A stretch of 18,696 nt of DNA from Desulfarculaceae bacterium (GTDB lineage: Bacteria > Desulfobacterota > Desulfobacteria > Desulfobacterales > Desulfobacteraceae), in the NCBI GenBank assembly GCA_021737205.1, contig JAIPEK010000011.1, positions 1 through 18,696 of the forward strand. Direction: 5' to 3'. Positions 7,047-14,294 of the stretch are shown here, one piece after another. Within the stretch, counting starts at the first letter, position 1; each line of letters opens with the position of its first letter. The notes under the pieces were generated by a model that searched no databases, was not told where the DNA came from, and saw only the letters and a program-made list of their open reading frames with translations. Position numbers and translations under genes: made by a program.

Positions 7047-8167
7047 AAATCGCACCTTTTGAGCTGGAACGATACTTTGCAAAATATGAATTTTCCGTGG
7101 AGCACCTTTTGTGCTGTTCAGACTGTGAACCTCTCGGCATGCAGGAGCTTGTGTCCATGGCCGACGAAGAAACACGGACCATGTGGGAAAACCTGACCCT
7201 GGGATACACCGAATCGGACGGGCTTCCGGCGCTGCGGCAACAGATCGCCGCCCTTTATTCCAATATGGCCCGGGAGGATGTGTTTGTGGCCGCCCCGGAA
7301 GAGCTGATCTTTATCCTGATGAACACGCTTCTGGAAAAAGAGGATCACGTGGTCACCACATATCCGGCATACCAGTCCCTCTACCAGGTGGCGTTGTCCA
7401 CCGGATGCACCGTTTCCAAATGGATGCCGGAATACGGAAATGACGGATTCCGTTTCGACGTGGAGCAACTGAAAGATCTGCTTTGCGACAAAACCAGACT
7501 GATCGTGATCAATTTTCCCCACAATCCCACCGGCGCCCTGCCGGACGGCGATGAAATCCGGGCGGTGGTTGAACTGGCCCGGGAACGCGGCATTTATATT
7601 TTTTCGGACGAAATGTATCGGTATCTCGAACACCCCGGCACCGAGCGCATTGCGTCTGTCTGCGACCTGTATGAAAAAGGAATTTCCCTTTCCGGCATGT
7701 CCAAAAGCTTTTCTCTTGCCGGCCTGCGAATCGGATGGCTGGCAACGTCGGACCGGGAAATTCTCGGTGAAGCGGCCTGTTTCAAGGATTATACCACCAT
7801 CTGCAACAGTGCGCCGTCCGAGATTCTGGCCCTCATGGGGCTGAGATCAAAGGAGCGGATCGTATCAGGCAACCTTGAACTGATCCGTGGCAACCTGGAT
7901 CTTCTGGATGAGTTTTTCCAAATCCATGAAACCTTGTTCGAGTGGAAAAAGCCCAATGCCGGATCAGTGGCGTTTCCCGGCCTTAAACTGAAAAAAGGGG
8001 CCGCCGACTTCTGCTCCGGACTTCTGGCGGAAAAAGGAGTGCTGCTGCTGCCTTCCCGGGTATACGGCAGCGAGTGGCAGGGAGAAAATGTGCGGATCGG
8101 TTTCGGAAGACGGAACATGCAGGAGGGCCTGGAACGGCTGGACGTGTATATCAGGGAAAACCTTTAA
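7043..8167 (+). CDS. PLP-dependent class I/II aminotransferase
   Basis: A 374-residue fold-type I PLP enzyme of the aspartate-aminotransferase superfamily. Visible motifs are NFPHNPTGA (157-165), which contacts the cofactor, SDEMYR (188-193), and SMSK-type SGMSKSFSLAGLRIGW (217-232), where K221 should form the Schiff base with PLP. A C-terminal VRIGFGR contains the arginine expected to bind the substrate carboxylate. Substrate is unassigned; the sequence recalls subgroups annotated as aspartate aminotransferase or capreomycidine-synthase-like enzymes. The ATG at 7043 overlaps the previous stop by four bases, which is preferred over in-frame starts further upstream inside that gene. It is cytoplasmic and part of the four-gene unit starting at 6207. 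The N-terminus is shorter than in many aminotransferases but the catalytic core is complete. Confidence 0.93.
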   Translation: MKIAPFELERYFAKYEFSVEHLLCCSDCEPLGMQELVSMADEETRTMWENLTLGYTESDGLPALRQQIAALYSNMAREDVFVAAPEELIFILMNTLLEKEDHVVTTYPAYQSLYQVALSTGCTVSKWMPEYGNDGFRFDVEQLKDLLCDKTRLIVINFPHNPTGALPDGDEIRAVVELARERGIYIFSDEMYRYLEHPGTERIASVCDLYEKGISLSGMSKSFSLAGLRIGWLATSDREILGEAACFKDYTTICNSAPSEILALMGLRSKERIVSGNLELIRGNLDLLDEFFQIHETLFEWKKPNAGSVAFPGLKLKKGAADFCSGLLAEKGVLLLPSRVYGSEWQGENVRIGFGRRNMQEGLERLDVYIRENL

Positions 8168-8179
8168 ACGGGAGGTAAA

Positions 8180-8737
8180 ATGAGAGTCAACACAAAGCCG
8201 GATTACAAGCGATGGAACGAAATGTACTACTGGGCCAGGGAAGAAGCGGTATACCTGTTGCTGGGCGAAGAGCCCGTGATCCCCGGTCCGGAGAATGATG
8301 CAACAGCCGGGTTTTCAAAAGAGCACCGGGAGCTGTATGACAAGCTTGAACAAGACATTGCAAACGGTGAACTCACCGCCGTAAACGGCCGGTATGTTTC
8401 AAGGACGGACCTTCTGGAATGGGCGGAAAAAAAGAATCTACGTCTGCCGGGTGCAATCCTGGGGGATATTCCCATTGAACGGCCGACCTATTCTCAGCTG
8501 GACCGACTTTTCGACCCTCGGGAGCAATACCATGCCGGTGAACTTGCTGCAGCGGTATGCGTGTGGAATGAAGTTTTTCTCAAGGAGCGATACAATACCA
8601 GCAAAAGCGCCAAAAAGCAGATCGTGGAATTTCTTCAGGCGCATTATCCGGCCATGTCCAAAAGCCGGCACGAGCGGATCGCCACCGTGGTGATGCCGGA
8701 TGTGCTGAAAAAAGGGGCCGCGGTTCAAACTTCATAA
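8180..8737 (+). CDS. unrecognised 185-aa protein, last gene of the zinc-ribbon/YigZ/aminotransferase unit
   Basis: I do not recognise a named family. The 185-residue product begins with an aromatic-rich helical stretch (residues 8-30, containing YYWAREEAVYLLLGEEP), then an acidic linker, then GRYVSRTDLLEWAEKKNLRLP (70-90), which looks like a small helix-turn-helix or ligand module. A basic C-terminal helical region (142-180) ends with RHERIATVVMPDVLKKG. There is no signal peptide or membrane segment. Proteins with a similar tryptophan-rich 'EAVxLLLG' start are often found as hypotheticals in mobile regions, so a DNA-binding role is possible but unproven. GGGAGG lies five bases before the ATG, and the gap to the aminotransferase is 12 bases. 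It converges with the next gene after 22 bases. Confidence 0.82.
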   Translation: MRVNTKPDYKRWNEMYYWAREEAVYLLLGEEPVIPGPENDATAGFSKEHRELYDKLEQDIANGELTAVNGRYVSRTDLLEWAEKKNLRLPGAILGDIPIERPTYSQLDRLFDPREQYHAGELAAAVCVWNEVFLKERYNTSKSAKKQIVEFLQAHYPAMSKSRHERIATVVMPDVLKKGAAVQTS

Positions 8738-8759
8738 GCGGGACTGCCCGATTTGATTC

Positions 8760-9722
8760 TCAGGGGCGCAATCCGGACCATACCAGCTGGGGCAGGCTGA
8801 ACCGGTTTACGGAAGCGAGGGTGAACGGCCGGTTCAAAGCGATGGATCGGGCCGCAAGAATCCCGCTTTTCACGGCCGGGCCGATCCCTTCTCCCATATC
8901 CCTTGTGGCAAGTCCGGCCGAATCTCCTATAATCAGCGCATTGCCGATCCGGGTGCGGATATCCGGGTGCCGCAAGTAATATGCATATCCCTTGCCTCCT
9001 TCCGGGCGGGCCGTGATCATTCCTTTTTGTTCCAGCATGTCAAGGAAGGCCGCAAAATGGTATTGAATGGAGTCCCCTCTTTTGTTCATACGAAACGCTT
9101 TTCCCCCGATCCCGATGTTCAGGTATCCGTTGATTTTCGGGACATACCAGGCATATCCGGGAAGGTTGTTGACAAAAAACCACAGATGGCACTGCCGATC
9201 GGGAAACTCGGTTCGGTATTCCTTTTCCATTGTGACGATGAGGGATTTTTCCCGGCGCGGACTTTTGTTTTTGAAAAACTGTCGAAAAACCGGGCAGTTG
9301 GTGCCGCCCGCTCCGATGATATACCGGGCGAAGAACCGGTCGTCAATCTCAAATCCGCCGTTTTTCTCCCGGATGCGGCGGACGGTATGACGGTAAAACG
9401 GTGTCTTGACTCTTTGCAGCAGCCAGTGATCGAATTCGTACCGCCGGATAGAGTACTGGCGGGTTCTTACCGGTATTTTTACGTGGTTTATATGAAAGTT
9501 GATCCTGTCAAACCGTTTGATACCGTAGGGGTAGTCGGATGGAACAAATCCGAGATCCGCCATCACATCCGGGGTGATCCACCCCGCACAAAGCTTCTGC
9601 CGGGGAAAATCCGCCTTGTCCAGCAGGACCGTTTTTACCCCCAGCCTTTCCAGTTCCCGGGCACAGGTTGTTCCGCCGGGGCCTGCGCCTACCACGGCCG
9701 CATCAAATCTTTTCCTTGTCAT
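8760..9722 (-). CDS. geranylgeranyl-reductase-like FAD-dependent oxidoreductase
   Basis: A 320-residue flavoprotein of the GGR/FixC-like family, whose members reduce C=C bonds in isoprenoid chains or oxidise and reduce lipids and cofactors. The FAD-binding start is VVGAGPGG (10-17). The family motif PRQKLCAG follows (about 40-47), and a second FAD motif, IIGDSAGLATRDMGEGIGPAVKSG, lies near the C-terminus. It is somewhat shorter than typical members, lacking part of the usual C-terminal region, but the flavin motifs are intact. The ATG lies four bases after the stop of the Cfa gene, so the two are probably co-translated. A Cfa-like methyltransferase as partner suggests a fatty-acyl or phospholipid substrate rather than a quinone or archaeal lipid. 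That is inference from context. Confidence 0.88.
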   Translation of the reverse strand: MTRKRFDAAVVGAGPGGTTCARELERLGVKTVLLDKADFPRQKLCAGWITPDVMADLGFVPSDYPYGIKRFDRINFHINHVKIPVRTRQYSIRRYEFDHWLLQRVKTPFYRHTVRRIREKNGGFEIDDRFFARYIIGAGGTNCPVFRQFFKNKSPRREKSLIVTMEKEYRTEFPDRQCHLWFFVNNLPGYAWYVPKINGYLNIGIGGKAFRMNKRGDSIQYHFAAFLDMLEQKGMITARPEGGKGYAYYLRHPDIRTRIGNALIIGDSAGLATRDMGEGIGPAVKSGILAARSIALNRPFTLASVNRFSLPQLVWSGLRP

Positions 9723-9726
9723 CGGG

Positions 9727-10848
9727 TCAGACCAGACGGCATTCCGGCTGGGTGGAACCGGTTTTGGTCATGACGATCTGCCACAGCTGGATGGTTCGGG
9801 CCCGGAACGCACCTGCGCAGGAGAGAAGATAGAACGTCCACATCCGGTAGAATTGATCTCCGTATCGGTCCTTGAGTTCCGGCCAGGCATGCTTGAAGTT
9901 TTCATACCAGGCCATCAGGGTTTTATCGTAATCCTCTCCGAAGTTGTGCCAGTCCTCCATCACGAAAAGTCCCTCCATTGCCTTTCCGATCTGGGCAATG
10001 GACGGCAGTTTGCCGTTGGGGAAGATGTACCGGTTCACCCACCGGTTGGATACGGTGGTGGTCCGGTTGTTGCCGATGGTGTGGATGAAGGCGATCCCGT
10101 CGTCCTTGAGGCAGCGGTTCACTGTTTCCATATAGGTCCTGTGGTTTTTCGGGCCCACATGTTCGAAGATTCCGATGGAGACCACGCGGTCGTATTTTCC
10201 TTTGGCATTCCGGTAGTCCTCCTCCCGGAATTCGACATCCAGTCCCTTGTTCATTTCTCTGGCAAGCTTGAGCTGTTCGCCGGAAATATTGTAGCCGGTC
10301 ACTTTCGCCCCGTAATTTTCAGCGGCGAATCTGGCAAACGAGCCGAAGCCGCACCCGAGATCGAGTACCTCCATACCCGGCTGAAGGTTGATCTTCCGGC
10401 AGACAAGGTCAAGCTTGTCTGCCTGGGCCTTGTCCAGGGTGTCCGCATGTTGCCAGTACCCGCACGTGTAAAGCATGCGTTCGTCCAGCATTCGTTTGTA
10501 AAGATCGTTGTCGATGTCATAGTGCTTCTTCCCGACCTCCAGCGACCTGCGGCGGGTCTGCCGGTTCAGAAGTTTTGCCGAGGCGAAGTCCAGTAAAAAT
10601 CTTGCATTTCTTTTGATGCACCGTTCAATATCCGTACTTACCAGCCGTTCGATGAGCTTGTCGAGTGCCCATGTGGACCACCAGTTTTCCATGTAGGTTT
10701 CTCCCAGGGCGAGATCGGTATCCGCCAGCACACGATCGTAAAAGTTATCGTTGTGGACCTGGATGTCCCATTCATTTGATCCGTTGATGGTAATGCCTGC
10801 CATGCCGAGCAGCTTTTCCACGGTTTCCTTGGTATTCTTTTTCGACAT
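9727..10848 (-). CDS. cfa: cyclopropane-fatty-acyl-phospholipid synthase
   Basis: A 373-residue SAM-dependent enzyme that adds a methylene group across the double bond of unsaturated phospholipid acyl chains at the membrane face. It is close to E. coli Cfa along its full length, including the N-terminal lipid-binding domain (LLGMAGITINGS, GETYMENWW). Key sites are visible: VLDLGCGFGS (161-170) for SAM, C129 in YTCGYW, E229-H230 in FEHVGPKN, H256 in HTIG and Y315 in MAWYENF. These match active-site and bicarbonate-binding positions known in E. coli Cfa. A TTG at 10854 is in frame, but the ATG at 10848 is chosen because GGAGG lies seven bases before it. It is followed after four bases by the flavoprotein gene. 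The 166-base gap upstream is AT-rich and probably holds the promoter. Confidence 0.96.
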   Translation of the reverse strand: MSKKNTKETVEKLLGMAGITINGSNEWDIQVHNDNFYDRVLADTDLALGETYMENWWSTWALDKLIERLVSTDIERCIKRNARFLLDFASAKLLNRQTRRRSLEVGKKHYDIDNDLYKRMLDERMLYTCGYWQHADTLDKAQADKLDLVCRKINLQPGMEVLDLGCGFGSFARFAAENYGAKVTGYNISGEQLKLAREMNKGLDVEFREEDYRNAKGKYDRVVSIGIFEHVGPKNHRTYMETVNRCLKDDGIAFIHTIGNNRTTTVSNRWVNRYIFPNGKLPSIAQIGKAMEGLFVMEDWHNFGEDYDKTLMAWYENFKHAWPELKDRYGDQFYRMWTFYLLSCAGAFRARTIQLWQIVMTKTGSTQPECRLV

Positions 10849-10919
10849 AATCAAACCTCCACCGCACTAATGATTGAAAAGGTTATATTGCCTATAGTCT
10901 CTTGTACTGAAAATGAACA

Positions 10920-10949
10920 TCTATAAGTAATATAATGAGCATAAGCCAA
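10920..10949 (-). promoter_or_regulatory. possible promoter for the cfa-flavoprotein pair
   Basis: On the minus strand, TTGGCT (10949-10944) and TATAGA (10925-10920) are 18 bases apart, each matching four of six consensus positions. The region is clearly AT-rich and lies about 70 bases before the Cfa start. The TATAAT at 10931-10936 is on the plus strand, where no gene follows, so it is probably chance. Weak evidence. Confidence 0.22.
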
Positions 10950-11014
10950 ATTTTCAACCGGAAAAACAACAGAAATAAGGAATTGCGTCCGATCCCCCCT
11001 GGCAAACGGAGCGG

Positions 11015-11857
11015 TTAAGAGATATACTTTTTCAGTGAATCTTCCATGGCAATCTCGAGTTCGGCGATTCCGATTTCCGTCATGCCGAGAATTTCGGCTT
11101 CCCTTGAGCCTACAATCGTTGAGATATCTTCTGTCCGGCCGGGATTGTCCATCTTGCCGCACACCTTGTTCACAAGCCGGACAATGACAAGCAGAAGGTC
11201 TGTGTGGTCGAATTCTTCGGTGTGGTGATCCCTTGCGATAATTGCATATTTTTCCGGGATATTCCATTGTCTCAACAGGTGATACCCCTGTTCGGCGTGC
11301 AGGGAATCGAGAATTTTGCCGATCAGTGCCGCAGAAGGTTTAAAATCGATCTCTCTGGATTTGATGATTTTTTCCAGCGCGGTCAACAGATAGATTTTCC
11401 CCATGTCGTGCAGCAATCCCGCGATAAAGGATTTCGGGATGAGAGGTTCCATGGACAGGTGCCTGGATGTCCACAGGGAACCGAGAGCACACGCCACCAG
11501 ATGGTTCCAGAGCCGGTTCTGGTTGTTTTTAATAATCGGCACGTTCGAGTTGAAATTGCCTTTGTGGATCACGGTCATGACAATGTTGACGACCTCGTTC
11601 TGCCCCAGCCGAATCACGGCCTCCCGGATGGTCTCCACATTCTGCAATCCCCTGTAGAAGGGAGAGTTGGCCACTTTGAGCACCTGGCTTGTCAGGGTGG
11701 GGTCCAGCCGGATGATCGAACCGATTTTCTGGATATCCGGGTCTTCCTTTACCGCTTCCTTCTGGAGGGCGCCGGCTCTTTTGCTGAGAACCGGGAGGCA
11801 GTTCTCTTTTTCCATTTCTTTTTTGACCAGGTCAATCAAGGATACTTTGCTGTTCAT
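11015..11857 (-). CDS. HDOD domain signalling protein
   Basis: A 280-residue HDOD-domain protein. HDOD proteins are HD-GYP relatives that are often non-catalytic and take part in signalling, chemotaxis, pilus or stress control. The HDOD core spans about 18-225: LPVLSKRAGALQKE, then LDPTLTSQVLKVANSPFY (51-68), IREAVIRLGQNEVV (77-90) and LLHDMGKIYLL (148-158), which keeps the HD pair (H150, D151). Later histidines are H187 and H211/H212. The C-terminal 50 residues have no recognised domain. The start at 11857 lies six bases after the stop of the PilB-like gene. Its ribosome-binding site is weak (CAGGGG about 12 bases upstream), which fits coupling. The pairing suggests it signals to, or is controlled with, the ATPase. 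It has no receiver, GGDEF or other output domain. Confidence 0.92.
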   Translation of the reverse strand: MNSKVSLIDLVKKEMEKENCLPVLSKRAGALQKEAVKEDPDIQKIGSIIRLDPTLTSQVLKVANSPFYRGLQNVETIREAVIRLGQNEVVNIVMTVIHKGNFNSNVPIIKNNQNRLWNHLVACALGSLWTSRHLSMEPLIPKSFIAGLLHDMGKIYLLTALEKIIKSREIDFKPSAALIGKILDSLHAEQGYHLLRQWNIPEKYAIIARDHHTEEFDHTDLLLVIVRLVNKVCGKMDNPGRTEDISTIVGSREAEILGMTEIGIAELEIAMEDSLKKYIS

Positions 11858-11863
11858 GGTGTA

Positions 11864-13825
11864 TTACAACCCCTGGAGTCGATGGATTTCATTGATAGGC
11901 CTCGGCGGAATCAGACGGGGTACGCACCGGAAAATTTCCTCCATTGTGGTCAGACCGGCCGTGGCTTTGGAGATGGCGTCTTCCATCAGGGTGACGAGCC
12001 CGGAGGTCTCAATGCTGATTTTTCTGATTTCATAGCTGGACTTGTGGTTGAGAACGGCGTCCCTGACGTCTTCATTGAGAACCAGCATCTCGAAAACGGC
12101 GAGCCGCCCCTTGTATCCGGTGTGCCGGCAGTGCCGGCAGCCCTGGCCCTTGAGGAATCTGTAGCGCCGTACATGGCCCGGGGCGTATCCCAGAAGCTTC
12201 AGATCATACGGCGTGGGGGTGTACGGCTGAACACAAAAGGGGCAGATCCTTCTCAACAGGCGCTGGGCCATCACGCAGACCACGGTGGAAGAAATGAGAA
12301 ATGCTTCGATATCCATGTTCAAAAGCCGGATCAGGCCGCTGATGCTGTCTTCGGTATGAAAAGAGGTGAGGACCTTGTGGCCGGTGAGCGCCGCATGAAC
12401 GGCCACGTCCGCCGAATAGTTGTCCCGGATTTCCCCGATAACGATGACGTCCGGGTCCTGCCGGACCACATGCCGAAGGGTTTCCTCATAGGTAAGCCCG
12501 ATATCCGGGTTGATGGAACACTGGGAAACCCCGTCCATGACATATTCCACCGGGTCTTCCGCGGTAAGGATGCTGGTCTGGGGGCTGTTGATATGGTTCA
12601 CGCAGCTGTACAAGGTCGTGGTTTTTCCGGAGCCGGTGGGGCCGGTGATGATCAGAACCCCGCTGGGCACGTTGAGAACGTCCATGAGAAAGCGGTTCAT
12701 CATCTTGGGCTGCAATCCGATGTTTTCAATGCTGATGATCTGGTCGATCCGGTTGAGGATCCGCATGACGATCTTTTCCCCGAACACCGTGATATAAAAA
12801 GACAACCGCATATCAAAGGTATTGCCCTTGTACTCATAGGAAATCCTTCCGCCCTGGTGCCGGCGTTTTTCGGCAATATTGCTTCCGCTCAGGATTTTAA
12901 GCCGGCTGGCCAGCATGGGCAGTATGTTCTGGGCATAATCCTTGTGGTGAACCAGGATCCCGTCGATCCGGAACCGGATCTGGATACGGTCCCGCAAAGG
13001 CTCGATATGGATGTCGCTGGCCCCTTCCTCGATTGCCTTGCCGATAACCGTATCCACTATCCCCCGGACGGTGGATTCGTCCACAACGTCCCGGTTTTTG
13101 ATTTTGCCGGACTTGATTTTTTCCAGAGTCAGCTGAATGGAGGTTGGCGACGAGATGGCGACGGTGAAATTTTCTCCGAAAAGCTCTTTCGCCCCTTTGA
13201 TGTCGGATTCGTTGAGCGGGTCTGCAAATGCGATCACAGGCCGGTTGTTTTCGACTCTGACCGGCACGAAACGGTGGGATTCACACCATTTGACAGGGGC
13301 TTTTCCGGTAAGCCCCGTATCGATTTCGGCAAAAGCGAGATCCACGTAAGGAAATCCCATCTGCACGGAGAGAATTTCAAGGAACGCGGATTCACTGATA
13401 AACCGGTTTTCGAGAATGATCTCTCCGAGCCGTTTTCCCTTGTCTTGTTTCTGAAGTTCAATGGCGGCGTTCAGCCGGTCCTTTGACAGATACCCGAGTT
13501 CAACCAGGAGATCCCCGATACGCAAAGAGAGGTGATGGGTCCTCAGAGTCTGTTTGATCTGTCCGTCATTGATGTATTTCAGCTCTTTCAGGGTTTCGAT
13601 CAGGTTTTTTTCAGTGGCGAGTTTTTCTTTGACCCGCATGGCGTACCTGACCTGGTCTTCGGTCACTATTCCGTCTTCGGCCAGAAGGGAGGCAATCTCT
13701 CCTGCATCCTTGATTCCCTGTTTAGCGGTTTTCTCCATGCGCTTCGGTAATTCCTTAAAAACGTCCGCCGGGTATTTTGGCATCTTCCCCGGAGTTTCCC
13801 GTGAATCAAGTTTATAATAGGGCAT
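11864..13825 (-). CDS. PilB/GspE-type type IV pilus or type II secretion assembly ATPase
   Basis: A 653-residue hexameric AAA-like ATPase of the PilB/GspE/MshE family. The long N-terminus (about 40-240) holds repeated MshEN-like segments (LLAEDGIVTEDQVRYAM, IGDLLVELGYLSKDRLN, LGEIILENRFISESAFLE), a fold that in some relatives binds cyclic-di-GMP. The motor is complete: Asp box DIHIEP (271-276), Walker A GPTGSGKT (395-402), Walker B region DPDVIVIGEIRD (457-468) and His box HAALTGHKVLTSFHT (477-491). The zinc cysteines C528, C531, C563 and C566 are present. A TTG at 13843 is in frame, but the ATG at 13825 has AGGGAA about eight bases before it. No pilin, PilC, PilT or secretin gene is in the window, so it is an orphan here, paired only with the HDOD gene. 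Confidence 0.94.
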   Translation of the reverse strand: MPYYKLDSRETPGKMPKYPADVFKELPKRMEKTAKQGIKDAGEIASLLAEDGIVTEDQVRYAMRVKEKLATEKNLIETLKELKYINDGQIKQTLRTHHLSLRIGDLLVELGYLSKDRLNAAIELQKQDKGKRLGEIILENRFISESAFLEILSVQMGFPYVDLAFAEIDTGLTGKAPVKWCESHRFVPVRVENNRPVIAFADPLNESDIKGAKELFGENFTVAISSPTSIQLTLEKIKSGKIKNRDVVDESTVRGIVDTVIGKAIEEGASDIHIEPLRDRIQIRFRIDGILVHHKDYAQNILPMLASRLKILSGSNIAEKRRHQGGRISYEYKGNTFDMRLSFYITVFGEKIVMRILNRIDQIISIENIGLQPKMMNRFLMDVLNVPSGVLIITGPTGSGKTTTLYSCVNHINSPQTSILTAEDPVEYVMDGVSQCSINPDIGLTYEETLRHVVRQDPDVIVIGEIRDNYSADVAVHAALTGHKVLTSFHTEDSISGLIRLLNMDIEAFLISSTVVCVMAQRLLRRICPFCVQPYTPTPYDLKLLGYAPGHVRRYRFLKGQGCRHCRHTGYKGRLAVFEMLVLNEDVRDAVLNHKSSYEIRKISIETSGLVTLMEDAISKATAGLTTMEEIFRCVPRLIPPRPINEIHRLQGL

Positions 13826-13906
13826 CAGGCCGTTCCCTGTCAATATGAATCAACGGGTCTCACTGGGTCATCGCATGAAAGGGTTTTGAAAAATGTATGG
13901 ACTGCT

Positions 13907-13921
13907 GTTCCAAAATTGAAC
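13907..13921. promoter_or_regulatory. 15-bp imperfect palindrome, possible operator
   Basis: GTTCCAAAATTGAAC reads almost the same on both strands: GTTC and GAAC pair, with one mismatch inside. It lies in the gap between the divergent PilB-like gene and the dehydratase operon, about 33 bases (centre to centre) from the next palindrome. That spacing is about three helical turns. No known regulator motif is recognised. Confidence 0.35.
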
Positions 13922-13939
13922 ATTGTTTTTTTTGCCGTG

Positions 13940-13953
13940 TTCTGATACCAGAA
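13940..13953. promoter_or_regulatory. 14-bp inverted repeat TTCTG-N4-CAGAA, possible operator
   Basis: TTCTG and CAGAA are perfect inverted arms around a four-base centre (ATAC). It follows a run of eight T (13926-13933). The position suits control of either divergent promoter, but no confident -35/-10 pair was found on either strand. The role is inferred from symmetry alone. Confidence 0.35.
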
Positions 13954-13962
13954 TAGAGTATC

Positions 13963-14012
13963 CGGGTTTGCCTGCGGGAGATCCGAGGCAGGTTTTCCGC
14001 ATGGAAAACCCG
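13963..14012 (+). promoter_or_regulatory. structured leader candidate with two mutually exclusive stems
   Basis: GGTTTTCC (13991-13998) and GGAAAACC (14003-14010) form a perfect 8-bp hairpin with a GCAT loop. Just upstream, CGGGTTT (13963-13969) can instead pair with AAACCCG (14006-14012), which uses the same bases. TGCCT (13969-13973) can pair with AGGCA (13986-13990). The competing pairings resemble an attenuator or riboswitch-type switch. It lies 27-76 bases before the small ORF and about 300 bases before the dehydratase operon. It matches no riboswitch class that I recognise. Confidence 0.3.
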
Positions 14013-14038
14013 CTTGAACCATATCGTACCGGGAGATC

Positions 14039-14260
14039 ATGATGAACCAGATACTGGAAAAGCGCAGATACTTCAGGGACCGCCTCACCATTGAAAGCAT
14101 TCTTGGAACACTGATGACGGTCCGGGTGGTCGAAGAGACCGAATACGGCCCCTTCCGGGCGGTAATCCCGGAGGTTTGCGGCAGCGCGTCCTATACCGGG
14201 AGCCACGGATTTTACTTTGATCCGGATGACGACCTGAAAAACGGGTTTATTTTCAGGTGA
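14039..14260 (+). pseudogene. C-terminal remnant of a proline racemase/hydroxyproline epimerase
   Basis: The 73-residue frame carries the ending typical of the proline racemase family. ESILGTLMTVRVVEETEYGP, then FRAVIPEVCGSASYTG and FYFDPDDDLKNGFIFR, align with the last 55 or so residues of PrdF-like racemases. Full enzymes are about 330 residues with two catalytic cysteines, which are absent here, so it cannot racemise proline. The N-terminal EKRRYFRDRL could derive from the family's N-terminal LEKRRYF-like stretch joined to the C-terminus by a large deletion, or from the region before ESILG; this is uncertain. GGGAG at 14031-14035 is well placed for an ATG at 14042, so a short protein may still be made. 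Its stop is 34 bases before the dehydratase start. A functional micro-protein is the alternative. Confidence 0.6.
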
Positions 14261-14294
14261 GACAGACTGGAACTCGATCCGAAAGGAAAAGACC

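Noticed and set aside
10931..10936. Perfect TATAAT on the plus strand
   Set aside because: No plus-strand gene follows and there is no matching -35, so it is probably chance in an AT-rich gap.
11204..13486. 760-codon open frame on the plus strand
   Set aside because: It spans the opposite strand of two clear genes (HDOD and PilB-like) and their junction, with low-complexity composition and no family match.
13934..14038. Possible proline racemase N-terminal remnant (TRIEYPGLPAGDP) upstream of the small ORF
   Set aside because: It is in another frame, the spacing to the EKRRYF stretch is about twice that in the family, and the same bases are explained by the hairpins, so the match is too short to trust.
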